Shown here in pieces: positions 11,801 to 26,800 of a stretch of DNA of 64,000 nt (positions within the stretch are counted from its first letter, which is position 1; every line of letters begins with the position of its first letter). The notes beneath the pieces were generated by a model. That model was not told the DNA's origin. It did no database searches and saw nothing but the letters and a program-made list of their open reading frames with translations. The translations under genes and the position numbers were made by a program. Source of the DNA: Phoronis australis (lineage: Eukaryota; Phoronida; Phoronidae); contig NMRA01000128.1 of assembly GCA_002633005.1 (NCBI GenBank), forward strand, positions 607,482 through 671,481. The letters are read 5' to 3'.

Positions 11801-14800
11801 CACGGCCATACAGAACTTTGTAATGGTGGTCTTTTACTTCAGTCAATTCTACCACGGATTAGAGTTGGATCAACATATGGCTCCATTGCCCGGGTAATAC
11901 CTATCACTTTGTGTTCTGGATTACCCAGAGAAGTTCATCTGTATGTCTGGACAAGCATGTCCAAAACTCTATCAAATCAGTGAACATAAACAAGGTCAAT
12001 ACAAGTACCTATGTCATAACATAACCCGACTAAATCATGAGACAGAGTGCACAATCTGCCATTTCTTCAAGGGCAAACCTCTCCTGGCATTTTATGATGA
12101 GCTCTGCTGTCGGCTTATTTGTGATGACAACAACCAAATCATTACAATATCACCAATTGTAAACTTGTAAATATTAGTATCAACAACGTGGTTGCAAGGG
12201 ACTCGCTTAAATATGTGCCGGTTATTCTCAGTGATTGGACGCCTTGAACGGCAACGCAGGGAGCTCAGGTCGACATCCAAAGTTATCGTGGAGTGCTAGA
12301 TGGGTACCAACAGATAGCTTATCAATATTTCTAACAGCGTTGTTGTCCTTGAGAAGCGTAAACCTGTTCTTTCAAGAGCTCTGACTGGATACCGCGCCTT
12401 CACCGATGGTGATTATATTCAGCCTTCTACAGCTATGTGTCTGGATAAAGTTAGCTGGTAACAAAACTATTTGTTAATAATATGCGCAAAGCTTACTCTG
12501 TTATCCCAACTTGTTAATAAGCTATTTTCAATACAAGTACTTCTTAATATCAACCAGTGATATTTTTATATTCATTTGAACCATGCGGAACTCTAAGCAC
12601 TCGAGGGCGAAGGAGGCAAGAGTCACGTCGAGATCAAGACGTTGGTCAGCGGACACTGCAATGAGTCTAGCTGAGAGTATGCTGAAGACTAGGGATCAGT
12701 TGTGATCCAACAAATCTAAATCTACGTACATGTGCGATGAATACTGTCAGTCACCCAGTTGAGTAGATAATATAGAAAAAATCAGTCAAATACTGGACAG
12801 ATTTGAGTTGGATATGTTGCACCCTCATTCCATCAATCAAATGGCGAGTCACATGGCACATCAATGGACTTAAGTCCTCGGGATGAGGACGTAACGTAGC
12901 GAACTCAAATCCGTCAGTCCAGTATTTGATTCGTGTTTTCTATACTATGTACATGTACGCAGTTGCATTGTACACATTCTAAGAAAATCTTTGCTTCTCG
13001 GACTTCAATAAAAATGGACATTTAAAAGAAAAAAACAAGCAGGTTGTTTTAGTTTGTCTGGCTTTAAAAATTTCTTTAACAGATTTATCAAGGCAAACTG
13101 TGGGTGAATTTCGGTTAATCTCCCAAAAAGACTTAACTTACACTGAGCACTAAGATGCATTTTGGAACGTGTTTCGTGATGTAACATTTTGGCCTGTTCT
13201 AGCTCAAATTAGGGTGGGGGCTTTGAACCCGTCTGGCAAGGGTAACCCACCGCTTAAATTGTCTTGCATTGTCCATTCACAACACAATGGATAAATGGAT
13301 ACTTAGCTATATTTTGGTTCTTGTATCAGAATGTAACCTTGTGGTTTGATCTAGTTTAAATTTGCATTGCAATCACTAGGCTCTCAGTCCTGACCACATC
13401 AACCGCTATCACAATGGCAGGCGCCCATGACTAGGCACTAGTGCGTTCATAGAGTGAAGTGGCGCTCATGAAAATTTAGTAACCTTTCGGAGCCCTAAAA
13501 CTTAAAGTGAGCTCCCGGTATATGCTTGTAGGAATAAGATGTAGTACTTTAGTCATGTTTAAAATTAAGTTACCCACTGAACACCAGTCACCAGGTAGCG
13601 CAACCGTATCATGTGTCAGTCGACTCATCTACCAAATAACATGTCGTGGAAATCGACATGTCGTGAGTCCGCACAACATATAGTGGCACAGAGATAAGGG
13701 AAGCAGAAAAGATAGAGCACAGCTATCAAAACCATAAATGGTCATTTGTCGTTGCTTGTGATGCCCGTCTGAAAGTACCGTATGGGGTTACAAGTGAAGA
13801 TAATTCTGACTGGATATGACAAGTGAGATAACACGGGCTAGTAGTGTCTGAGGAAGGAACCAGCAGCACGTTCATGCAGATCTAGGCGTATTGTGGGAGC
13901 TTGCTCATACTTCAGAACATCACATGCACTAATAACTTATTATTTTAAATAAAATTAAATGAGGTTCTGCTATATCCGCAGCGTCACTTACAAGCAGGGT
14001 TTTACTTAAATGGTTCGTGTACAGGTACATGCGCCTAATTTCGGATATAGTAGCAGTGTCGAGTATAGGCACATGGGCCCAGTGACACGTATATACGTCA
14101 GCTATCACTATAAAAACGTTGAGGTTCAATGCTAATTTATTTTTGAATTTATTAAATCTCTTGAGGTACAAATAACGTGAACAACAACAAAGGATAAAAT
14201 AAAGAAAATAAAGTGATCTATTGTACCAGCGAAATGCAGTCCATTTTTTCTAGAATGTCACAAGATGCGGCGGCTGTAGTATGCACACTTCACAAATTTC
14301 TGCGAACTCCGGCATTCGTAGGACTTGTATATTTCGCATGAGCACATCATTCGTAAGAATCTTTGTTACCGTAACTTTATAACAGAAAGTAATCTATAAA
14401 TCAAAAGTTATTTTTAATGTCTTTCATAATACATTTAAAGTTTTCCAGGATTCTAATAAACGACCTCGACTCTAAGTCAAATATCGCATTGTCAACAATT
14501 ACAAGTATATATTTTCTGAAAGGAGAAACGTCGAAGATTCTAAAAATATGCTTCTTACTATTACTGTTATTGTTATTATTGTCACGTGACCACGTTTTTA
14601 ATACAAGAAAGGTACAAACATAGCAAAATACCCCCCCCCCCCCTAGCCGATTTTACTAAAGCTTTTCTTAAATGAAAACTTTCTGCTATTGTCTTTAAAA
14701 AAAGCTGTATTTGAGACATAACGTAATGTTTTCATTTAAAAAGTTTTTGTAAAATCGGCTGGGGAGTTATTTTTCTATGAATGTACTTCTGGTCCAAATG

Positions 14801-17800
14801 AAAATTTGACTTAACAAACGTGATTACGTGACAATAATAAAGACATGATAGCAAGAAGCATGTTTTTAGAATCCGACTTTCACAAAATATATCCTTTTAA
14901 TTGTTGACAAAGCATAGACAAAGTGTTTTCGATATTTGACTTGGAGTGGAGGTCGTTCATTAAGGTCCTAGATACCTTTAAAGTCCTTATTTCAAAGGGC
15001 AATCTAGTTCAAAAACTTGGTTCTTTTTATGTAATTTTGAATATTTAGTGTCCATTTTTTCTGTTCTTTGCATATGACGAATGGTATTTAATGCATAATC
15101 TTAAGTTTGTGAGGTACGTCGCATCTCCCGCAGCCAACACTCGGCTACTGAGGTCAGCCCTGACTCGTCGCGAGGGTACGTCAAATTTCTGCAGCAGTAC
15201 CCGTGTAGGTAATAAATTAGAGGAAATAACTTTCCACATCAGCAAATGTCTTATCTTTATCGTCATATCGTGAAACTGATGCAAAGCACCAGTCTGGAGT
15301 GAGTATTTGCCGTGAGTATACGTACCCCGGACGTGCGAGTGCATTTCTGTGTACTTGGCACCATCGGCACCGGCTTTACTGGCCGTTAAAAATGTGAAAT
15401 ATAAAAAAAAAACACCCACACACGGCGATATTTCAACAAACAAAAACAAGTTTTATCTCGATACATGAGGTTCCACACCTGAATTGCAATAACGCGCACC
15501 TGTGGTTGATTTTGCTGCCCGGCCGGACACGACAATTAACCGGCGAAGTAATTTCCTTGCAGTTGACGTGACACTTCGCCGGGAAAATAATCACTTGCTA
15601 AATTAACTTTGATTTTCATTTATTAGGGAAAATATATTTTAAAACGTGACAAAAACTTACAAAAAGTGCCTCTTTTGTCTAAATATAAAAGTTGATTGAA
15701 AACACAAACGGGGGTAATGTAGTGAACTGTAGTCTATGAGCTGAATGTCAGCAATGGGAAAATATTGCAGTATTGGGAGCATGACGTAGTACTTTTTACT
15801 CTCTTTGTCACACGAATGTCACCCACTCAAGGCCCGGGCGTCTAATTAATCTTTTCATCTTGCGCAGCGGAGCACAGATGTCCGCGGCGGCGCAGGCCGG
15901 GTGCTCGGGCTTCCGCCGGATAACTTATTCGAATGCTTCTGGCTGAATGGGAATTATTTTTTACTTCAAATACTTATATTATACCATTTGGCAACATCGC
16001 AAGTTTTCTTTCTGAAGTTTTGTCGCCACCAAATGGTATTCTGTCGTTTATTGTTGGCGGTCAGCTGCCCGGCCGTAACGGAAGTCGCGGGAGGCCACCA
16101 GTATCTTAGTTTCCTCGTCTCAAGGGTGGCGCACCATAGATGGCTGGGGGGGGGGGGTCTGTAACCCTCACTTATTTCAGTGCTGCGCCGCACATGGGCG
16201 GCCTACCATAGAAGCTTGGGGCTACAGCCCTCCTACTTATTTCAATGCTGCGCCGTCCATGTGTCTGAATTTATTTTTGATATTTTCACAAGTTTAGTCG
16301 TCAGTAATTGTATAGCAATTTTACTCAATTATTTTGATATTGCATGCTCGTTGTTATGTTTATACTGTTTACCAGAGGTAATTAGACCCAGTAAAACACG
16401 GCTTAGCCCAGTCGCCATAGTCGGTCTTCTTATTCAATCGTTGGCACAGCACTGTGACTTTTCCGTAATTATATGCAAGTGTCCGAAACTATGTTTGTAT
16501 GTATACGCATTTATGATTTGAACCCTATATTTCGATAAAACAGCCAGCGACCGCATGTCTTCGCCTTTCGCAACTGCTGACCGGTCTGCACCGGGTCATC
16601 GGCTGCAGGTCCGAGTCCGGCAAAACAATTTCTGTCAAAATTTATTTGCCACATTTTGTCAACAAATTGTCTTTATTTTGGTTTTTAAAGTTAAGGTCCG
16701 CTGTCGGTTATTTTATCCCGATTTGCAGACTGGTAACAGACACTGCTCCAGTCACACAGCCGGTGTTCTTAAGCTTGGGTTCCTGAATGAATTATACTTC
16801 CGGTTTCGCGGTTAGTTAAAAAAAGCGGGGTGTTCTTCGGGTAGGAATCATGAATGGCGCGTTTATTTAAACTTTCTTCGGCTCCGAATTGTGTTTTAGT
16901 TATGGGATAGGTACTGCTTGGTTCCTTATAACTTCTAACCACTTAACAAGATTAAAAACGTGTCGGCTACTAGGACTTTAATTTAGTTGTGTGTGGGAAG
17001 TGATACAACTAGTATTAAAATTTCTTGGTCTATTTACATCGACCTCTTGTCTATTTACACTGTCACGACGTTTCAGTCGGTCTATTCTCCGGCCATCGTC
17101 AGGTGTTCCCGCGTTCTTAGAAGAACGAGCACGGATATGTGGTACACTCATGCTGTCACCTGGCTCAGTCTACTTAGGAAGGTTTAAGCATAATAAAATT
17201 GGTGTAGTGGTTAAGGTGCTCGACTCGAATTATCTGTAGTTGTAGAACCCGTGGGTTCAAATCCTGCCTCGGACACACCATGAGTGTACCACATATCCGT
17301 GCTCGTCCTTCTAAGAACGCGGGGACACCTGGTGATGGCCGGAGAGTAGACCGACCGAAACGTTGTGACAGTGTAAATAGACAAGAGGTAGGTGTAAATA
17401 GCGCAAGAGATTTTAATAATAGTTGTAACACGCCACCACCTCAGAGCGGTTTTAGAAAGTCGTGGGTAGTAATATTGTTATTTCTTTTCGCAAGTGAATT
17501 CCTGATGTGCGATGTTGATCCTTCCAGTCTAAAGTCCACCTCAAAATTACCGTCTTCCATCGTGTGTATCGGTGCCACAAATCTTATTGGCGGAAGAACA
17601 TGGTTCCTGCGCAGCACTCCTCCTTCCAGTTTTATATCCTCCTCAAACGTCACGCTACCACATCCTGTCCCGTCGAAATCTTTCTTCGCCATTGTTTTGG
17701 CATGAACTTTCCGTTTTGCGTGCCGGAAATTTTTCTTCAATCTTCCGACATCTTTAACAATGGTGGATGCGTCAAGGAATACAATAAACCCGACAATTCC

Positions 17801-20800
17801 AAGAATGATACTTATATGTGTACCGCCTATGAACACCGCCGCCGGGGCTTCAACTGGAGCTCTTTTTGGTCGTCTAAAAACCGGGCCAAAAACCCTAGGA
17901 GGTCTTCGTCTTCTAGCTCTGTCTAAAACAGTAGAATAAGAACAAAAATCCTAAACACTGAGACGATGGCACGCATTTTCTTCAGTTCTTACACAAACTG
18001 CAGTTTATAGCAAAACCGTTTCTGTCCTAACGTACTTCACTTAGTAAAGGAGATTTTAGCCAGTGTACCTGATTCTTCAAAGAGAACCAAGGTACCACTC
18101 AAGAATTCTTTTTAGTGTATTCAGGAACTGGGAATTTCTTAAGCATAAGTTAAGTAACGTTTGTTTCTACACAAGTGTCAACAGTGATTCTATTATTTAA
18201 GGAATGGCTCGTCGACTATTGTTTTTTCAGAGCTTATTGATCATATTAATGGTCTTAAACCGGATTTTGTGGCATTTTAAATGTATCTAATCTCAAAACA
18301 GACGTCATCGAAATCCTTGCTACGATAATCATGAAATAAATAGTATTCGGATGAAGATGGGAAAATGTTACAAACTAGCAGATATTGAAATTAAACGCGC
18401 TGACTTACTGTAGCAATACATATCGGACCATATAAATCCCTCCTTCTCATTAGCAAAACCACAGCCGTAGACAACTCTCAATCTAGCGTACGAATGGTTG
18501 CTATCCTTTTGGATACACCTGAAGGTTGTCACTTGTGTTTCGGCGTCTTGGTAGCTGACGTTACTGGTCAAGTTACCCTCTGCTGCTAGGGGGTCTTTCA
18601 AATAAGTAACTGAAAAATGATGTGTTTCTGTTATAAACTTGATACTGGATCATTTTGTTCCAACATACGTCCTTCAACATGTCGCGTGTGTATTTTGGCA
18701 GCAGATAAAGGACATAGTTCACAACAGCAATGGGATGATTGTTCACGTCGACTTGGTGTTTGATCACTTTGACGTATTGGTCGTTTTTTGCGCTCTAAGA
18801 TGGTGGAAACTAGCCGGATATTTTACTACCTTCCAATAAGCCAAGAGTTCCACTACGTCATAATCTGCAGCGACGTGATCACCCGGTATAGACAGCGACG
18901 TGGTTCCAATTGTCTTGTCCCACACCGTCACTACCATGTAATTACTAAGAGGCTATTTGTTTTGTTACATATTTCTGAGTGGAATTTTTGTTCATTCACC
19001 AACTTGTCTACGTTCTACATACATCGCACTTAGTATTTTAATTTATGGACCCGATTTTTCAAATCTTTCGTCGGCCCATGGTTGGTATCTCAACTTTAAA
19101 CTGCAGAGGGCTAAGGGACAAAATTAAGAGAAAAGATGTCTTTGAATTTTTGAGACGGAAATGTTGTGGTATCCATTGTTTGCGAGAAACTCATTTTATT
19201 GTGAATCAGAAATCTCTGTTATTAGGGCCCAGTGGGGATATGATCTTTTCATGAGCCCTGGAACAAGAGAATCGAGAGGTATCTGCATATTGCTAAATAA
19301 TAACTTTGAATGTGAAGTTGGTAAAACCCACAATGATTATGAAGGAAACCTTGTTGGCATCGAATTACTCATTGAAAATCGAGGCTCGATAACGTTAGGC
19401 AATATTTATGGTACCAACAAGGATGACCCTGAATTGTTTAGAACCCTGCTTCAAGTAGTCTCGGACTCGGACTCAATTCAGAGTTCATTAATCATTTGCG
19501 ACGACTAGAATTTGGTTCAGGATTTCAGTCTTGACTGTTTAGGAGACAAGCACCAAACCAATCCGGCTGCAAGAAAACAACTTATCAGTCTGATGTTGCA
19601 GTTAAATTTGGTCGACCCGTGGCGGTTACGTAATCCAAATACAACAAGCTACACTTGGTTCACAATTAAAGGACAATGCCACCTAAAAAACAACCTATCT
19701 TGTATCAATTTAGATCGAGTAGTTCCACTCGATAACAGCAAGTTCAGTTGTTTTACCTGACACCTGACGGCAGACGGAGGTGTTGAAATTAACCAATGAC
19801 GTAATCGGTTCGAACGCAGTCTGTTCAGCCGTTCACAACACGCTTACTGGTGTCAACTTATCGCTTGAATGCATCGTTTTACACCAATAAATCATCAAAT
19901 TTCGATGTAAAACCCTTACAAATACATCGAGTTCTTGAAAAAATATGCTGTTTTATTTCACTGTTACGGATTTATAGGTATTTAAACGTAAGGTAGCCTA
20001 CAGAGTTCGGTCAACGACTGTAGACTACTAGGTTCGGCACTGAGGCCAATTTATCATGGTCGATCGCGGGAGTTTGGGTGTGTTTGGTGATAAATTCGAA
20101 TAATTCTTCCGTGAAATACAGGCATGAAAGACAACTGTGTGTACTTTTAGACTTGCAGACTTGCGCTTTTTCAGTTCTAAACACACAAAACGCTTATTAT
20201 CTTACCCAGTGCCTCGGAATCCGTTCAGGCCCGTCACGGCCGCCGAGACTGTACATCACGAACATAAACCAGCTTAAGTTGGAAACTAAACCTCCAGTCA
20301 CAAAAAGACTATACTAGCGAGCTAAATAAATAATGTGCACGTAATTATTTTGCTTAATTAGTCACGAAACTGCAAATCTACTTACTTGTCGGGGGCCGCG
20401 AAGTCAAGTTGCCCTTTTACAGAGCCGTCAGGGCAAAAGTTGTACAGTAACAATGATGTGAAAAATGTATTTGTACATCTAAATAAAGATTCCCCTAACA
20501 TGTGACCACAGCTGTCGGTCACAGACACGGAGATGTTTCACGGCCTCATACTTGCTATTAACAGCGTACTTTTCATTCTTCACTACGGCAAGCCACTTCC
20601 TAAGCATTTCGGACTCTCGAGGAAGTCGAAAAAAACGTATATCCGCTTTCCTCGCAGCTGCACAGATCGGACAAGCGGGAACGGATGCACCGGAACACAG
20701 CGGCATTCACTCTGCAAATGAAGCACTGACGTCGCTGCGTCGTTTCTCACCTTCCTTACAGGTTAACGCGACACCTCTTGGCAAGGTAAGGTCGACCGTA

Positions 20801-23800
20801 TGCGAGGCGATGCGGATATAGATCGATTAAGACAGTAAAAAACTAATTAAATCGGGTGGCATTCTCCTTTAACCCTTGTAAGCTAGCGCGTCTGGACTTA
20901 TTTCTAGTGTCCGACGAGTTTTCTTCTTGGATAGAAAGTATTGAAACGTCCCCAGGCGATAGAACCGATCATCATTGTGTCCAACTTTCGTCATTCAGTA
21001 TGGCTTTACGTCTACTTTAACATTTGCCGAGGTTGCAGACAAGGGGGTCCCCTGTCACCTCATCTTTTTTGTTGGGTGTCGAAATTATGGCATCTATGTT
21101 GAGGCAATGCAAAAATGTTAAAGGCATAAAAGTAGGCTCTTTAGAGTATAAATTAATGCTATATGCAGACGACACGGTCCTCTTTCTAGATGGTTCAGAG
21201 ACCTCTTTAAAATCGTCACTTAACCTTTTTGATCAGTTTACTAAGTGTTCTGGTTTGACACCCAATATCGATAAAACTGTTTGTATGCGGATTGGTTCCA
21301 AGATATGTTGTGGAGATAAGCTTTGCTGTGAAAAATATTGAAAATGGGCAAGTTCCCAGTTCACATCCCTTTGGAATTACCTTCTCTGTCAACTTACAGG
21401 ACACGATTTACTTAAACTACGATGTAAAATTCAACGAGGTTAGAAAAGGCATTGAAAATTGGTAAAAAAGAAATTTAACCACCTTTGGTGAGATAACGGT
21501 TGTCAAATCTTTTTATTACCAAAACTGATTCACCTCTTATACACACTTCCTCTTCCAAGTGCTACTTTTTAAGGACATTGAAAAAAATTTATATAAAATG
21601 GGGTACCTCTTCTAATAGAATCTCTAGAAAGATCATGGTTACAGAAATCTGAAGATGGAGGTGGGAATATGGTCCATATTGCGTCATATGTTAAAGCTAT
21701 TAAACTGACTTGGATTCGGAGATTCTTTAAAAATTATTATAACAATACTTCTTGGCTAAATATTTTATGTAAAACTATTCCTATTATTAAAAATGACTCT
21801 TTTCAGTTAGGTTCTTGTTTCTTCCTAGAAGTAGCTAACCGTACTAAGAATATTTTTGGAAGGATATTTTTATATCTTATACGATTTTATAAACCTGTGT
21901 GAGATAGGTGACCCTTTGTACCAATCTTCGTGGTATAACCCCAAAATTTGTATAGACAGTTATCCAACTTTTTGGAACGAGTGGTTTACGATACGTATAC
22001 GATTTAATTGACCCTGATAAAGGATATTTTATGATTATCAAACCTTTTGTACACGTTTTCAACTTTGCATTGTATTACTCATTTTTATGGAATTCGAAGT
22101 TCAATACTTTGTTCTTGGAATCATCTAAGAGACAAGAGTATTATAGTCATTCCATTTTTCCAGAACGTATTTTTTCGAATCTCTTCGGAAAATAAAGGGA
22201 CGGGAAAATCTATCAATTATTCATTTCCAAATTGTATGTAAAACCTGTCGCGGAATTGAAGTGAGAGAGAGAAATTAACTTGGTCGATGATACTCAGTCT
22301 TGGAAGAAAATGCATTCTGTAATTTATCGTTGTACTTCCGATATCAGACTCAGATGGTTTCAATTCCGTAACAACCACAGACTTATTGGTACAAACTGTT
22401 ATTTAAAGAAAATATGTGTTAGTGAATCGTCTTTGTGTTCTTTCTGTGAGCAACACTAAGAAACAATTCTATATTTGTATTGGGAATGTTCACGTGTTCA
22501 GAAGTTTTAGGGATGTTTAAAAACATGGACCATAAATCAGTGCGATTTCCCTCTGCAGTTAAATATGTCTCCCGCCTTGTTCGGAGATCCAGCCTGTAGA
22601 TTAGAAGTTGTAAATTTATTTCTTTGCTTAACGACATTTCACTTATATAGGCAAAGACTGCAAAAGGCAGTCATTTTACGTGAAGTCTGTGATTACCACA
22701 ACCTGGAAATATTATTTACAATTATAAATTGGACCCTGAGAGATTCCAGGCAAGGTGCTCTTCTCATTTGCCTAGCAACTAGCTTTTATAGGGTTCAATA
22801 ATGTTCGTAATCTGTTTGACTAGATTTCATATTGCTGTTCAACTATGTACTAGTTGGTTGAATTAATAAATGTTTCATTCAAAAAGAAACTATTATTTGT
22901 ATGGGAGTTCAAAGTTGACCCCGTCACTTACCGCCACGGATGGGACTAAGTTGGAGTTAACTGGGACACATCTTACAGTGATCCACTCTACAAATGTGCA
23001 TTTAGGCAATGACCATTGTCTTCCCCCACTTCCCTTTTCCTATTAAAAGTGTGAGAGATTGAGGCCCTTTAATTTGCTAGAAAGCTAGTCTTACACATGT
23101 TTGGCGAAAACAAAGATTAAGTTCCATAGGAGATGATCAGGTCTCTATATAGGCCACACAAGGGACGCGTGGTCAAAAATGTGGAAACAGTTGGGTTGTG
23201 GTTATTCTTTGAGTTTCTTGAAAGATCACACGTGTGATCCTTTGCCACCATACGCCTAAAAACTGGAAAGGGCACGTGAGTCCACAAGGACAACGTGCTC
23301 TTCGTCTGCGGAATTGGAAAAGAGTGCGGGGAGTTTGGGTAGGGGATCCTGTAAGAAAATTCGGAACGCAAGCATCACATTACGTAAACTGAAACCACTT
23401 TTTCTTTTGACGATCAATTCAAATTTTTCTAAAATTTGTTTTGCGTTGCGTTGAAAACGTGTCTAAATTATCCCGGTAGACCTTGCAGGTTTAAATTCGC
23501 ATAGAAAAATGGCTAGTTAATGAAAAAACGCAGTACCTTGTGGTACTGAGTTCATTACTTTTTTACTTAGAACGCGTTGTTACTGTATCAAAATCCAGAC
23601 AGGCAGGTTAAAAGGATACTAAACTCTGTTTCGATGATTTCCACCAATCCTCGTTTTATCAACAGCTAAAGCAAAATTGGCGTCAGTCTTCCAAGTCAAA
23701 AGCAGAAATCAACTGAAATTCAATATGCTGCATATATTAAAGATTGGACATTATGGTCCTTGGTGGGTGATTTTTCCCACTGTTGCCGAATAATTCACTA

Positions 23801-26800
23801 AAATCGTAAGTCCGTTTAGGATGCTTTGAAGAGTGTGTTTTCAGGTTTTCTCCAAACTTTGAGGGTTGTCGAGGGTTACAGAGCATTTTGTTCCAGAGAA
23901 CTGGATGGGGAATGTCGCTTTTAGTATCTGTCAAAACCGGGTTTAGTAGCCTTTTAAAGCAGGCACTTCTGTCAAAAGTGCACTGGAAGGTACAATAAAA
24001 CCGACCGACTAAAAACCCTATTTCTCTAAGAGAATGGGAGTACCAATAATTTCAGTAACCATAATTCTGGTAGTCTATTCTGAACCTAAAATACCGCAAC
24101 ATCATGTTCATATGTGACGCACGCATTCGTCAAAAAGAGCTTTCCTCATTCAGTGCTGACCACACGTAATTTGGAATTTACAACTAGCGTGATGTCCCAC
24201 GAACCAAAACGTGTTCCAGTATATTTTTTCTCCAACTGGTATTAACTGGTATTAACTTGTATCGTACTCAAATTAGATGTGATTTCTGGGGATTTGGAAA
24301 TAACTGACATTTCGTTGGTACTTGATATCCGCCGGCTGAAAAAATTGCTGCAGAGCATGCTTCAAACCAATAACAAAACTATCAACCCAGAAATAACTTC
24401 ACATCACTTTAAATAAATCAGTTTCATAGCTGTCCTGTTTGGTCTACATCTATACACGGATTTACATGGCAGCATTAAACCCATGGTATTGATGAAAGGC
24501 CAAAACTGCCACAAAGTTACGTCATCCTTCCAGGAGTAGTTAAAGTAAATGGAAAAAATGTCGATTTGTTATGAAGCCGGAAAGCCGGTAATTGACAAAA
24601 TACCTTGTGTAAATTTAGATTCAGTTCAATAACTTGAGAATGAGTTTTTGACTATGTGTACGTTCAGGACGGATCTATATGTCTTAAGAGGGACAAACCA
24701 CAATGTCCGAAGGAAAACTGGCCGCGTAATCCCTGAGAACAGTGTGTTCTTTTTTCGTGTCCTGGTCAGAGTTAGGTTAAGGGTGAAATTGGGGATTACG
24801 TACCTTTAATGAAAAAATACCAGAACCCCTTTGAAAGCCTAGTGCGCCCAAGACCTCGACGCTACTTGCAAGAAATGGCGTGGTCTATAATAAACGACGA
24901 TCCTAGTAGGCCTACATCGCCACGTAAATGTTGTGAATTATGTCCCTCATCGGCTGCTATGATATATCAACTTGATCATTTTAAAAGTACGTCAAAGCGT
25001 TCCACGCTAATATTCGTCATTGTTACACCACCGCCAAGGTCAACACATGTAATTACATAGACTTAGACATGTTTGCAAATGTAAATTATTAAACTCCAGT
25101 GCATTTTCATGAATTTTATCGAAATACTTCCCAGCATGGAAACCTGAAATGTGTCGACCTGATACATACACCATACCAAATCTAAGTACAGTTCTTTACT
25201 AGAGAAAACTCACTTCTAGTTGTGCAAGGCTCAAAGGTCGGGTCTATTATTTGACGCGCCACAGGAAGAGCTTCTGTCTCGGACGTCGTACTATAATCTG
25301 GTGAGATACAAAAATAAGCATACCTAAATGAAAACTTGCTTTATCGCCAATCTGATTGCGATGAAACGCGCAAGTGACATGAGTTTCATTTTAACACACC
25401 ATGCAATCGATTGGCCCTGGCCTGGCCGTGTAACTGTCATTTCTGACAGTTCAAAAGTGATTTCCTCTTGCTTCTAGGCATACACTTTGAGCTGGAGGTT
25501 ACATGGGCGGCGCAGCACTGAAGTAACTGGGAGGGGCTATAGCCCCTAAGCCCCGTATGGTGCGCGCCGCCCATGTACATGGGTAGCGTAGCACTGAAGA
25601 ATGTTTCTGCGAGACTTCGGTGAACAACACAGCCAAATGCATCATGGCTTGCAAACCGGTATAAAAAACACAGCAATCACTTAGTGTTAGAAGACATTGT
25701 CAGATTCATTACAAGCAAGAAGTCAGTTAAAAACGCTCTTTAAATGAAATGAATCCACTCACAATTTTTTTTCTTGTATTAAAGTGACGAATACAATTTA
25801 ATTGTATTCTTGTCAGTGCATTGAAACCACAAGTCATAAAACACCTCGGGTGGGGAGATTTTGTTCGTGGTGGATTACGTATGATAACCCCACACTTCAA
25901 ATTTCGCACTCATGAGCATCTGTAATTATGGCCATCGATTCAACAGAAATCTTATGTTCGAGACATACATGTGTATGTTACTGACCTGTTATGAAGTGAC
26001 AAGTCGGTGATTTCGTCCAAGTTAGGTTTTGTTGGCATAAAACATATCCGGTCCCATTCAGGACATACCCATCACTACAAAAGTAGAACACTTTACTCCC
26101 GACTGTCCGTGAACTTCCACCAGTTGTGGTTCTGGGTACAGTTGGTGGCTCGTCACAAGTGCTATTGCTGCACGTCGGAGCAGTCGTCCACGTCAGGTTC
26201 GCACTGCATTCAACGTGGGGTATACCGAGCAAAGTAAATCCGGGATTACAGGTATATGCAACAATGGCACCGACAGATGTGTAGTTACTAACTGCAGCTC
26301 CATTTGTTATAGACGGTGGCTCTCCACAACTTCCGTAGGACAGCGTGCACACGGGGTTAGCTGTCCAAGTAAAATTCCGTTGACATTCAACAGAAAAAGA
26401 GCCAGTCATTATGAAGCCAGTCTTACAAACGTAAATCGCCTTGCTTCCTACAACAGTGGTGTTAACAGTAACTGTCGCATTCGATACATTAGAAGGGGGT
26501 CCACAGCTTCCTGGAAATGGTCTACATATGGGTGGAAGGGACCAAGTTAAATTAAAGAGGCATTGTGAAAAAATTTGTCCTTCTATAATAAACCCTTCCT
26601 TACACGTGTAAACGGCTCTGTCGCCAAAACTTGCTGATTTAAAGTGAACCGAAGCATTTCCAATATTCGGAGGCTGTCCACAACTGACTGGCTTACAGGA
26701 GGGTGGTGCTGACCACGTGAAGTTCTCTTGACATTCCACGTGTGCGCGACTGTCAATAGAGAACCCATCAGCACACGAATACGCAGCTTTATCGCCCACC

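Noticed and set aside
13985-14110. Minus-strand exon-like segment ending at CTGCTT|GTAAGT
   Set aside because: It leaves in phase 0 while exon 10 needs phase 1. The acceptor lacks a pyrimidine tract and the peptide shows no domain.
15045-15449. 134-codon minus-strand frame with a hydrophobic start
   Set aside because: The hydrophobic part is short, the rest has no domain character, and no splice partners fit the large gene.
17202-17280. Functional tRNA gene
   Set aside because: The A and B boxes are present but the acceptor stem has mismatches and no clear anticodon arm can be drawn. It was kept only as a tRNA-derived sequence.
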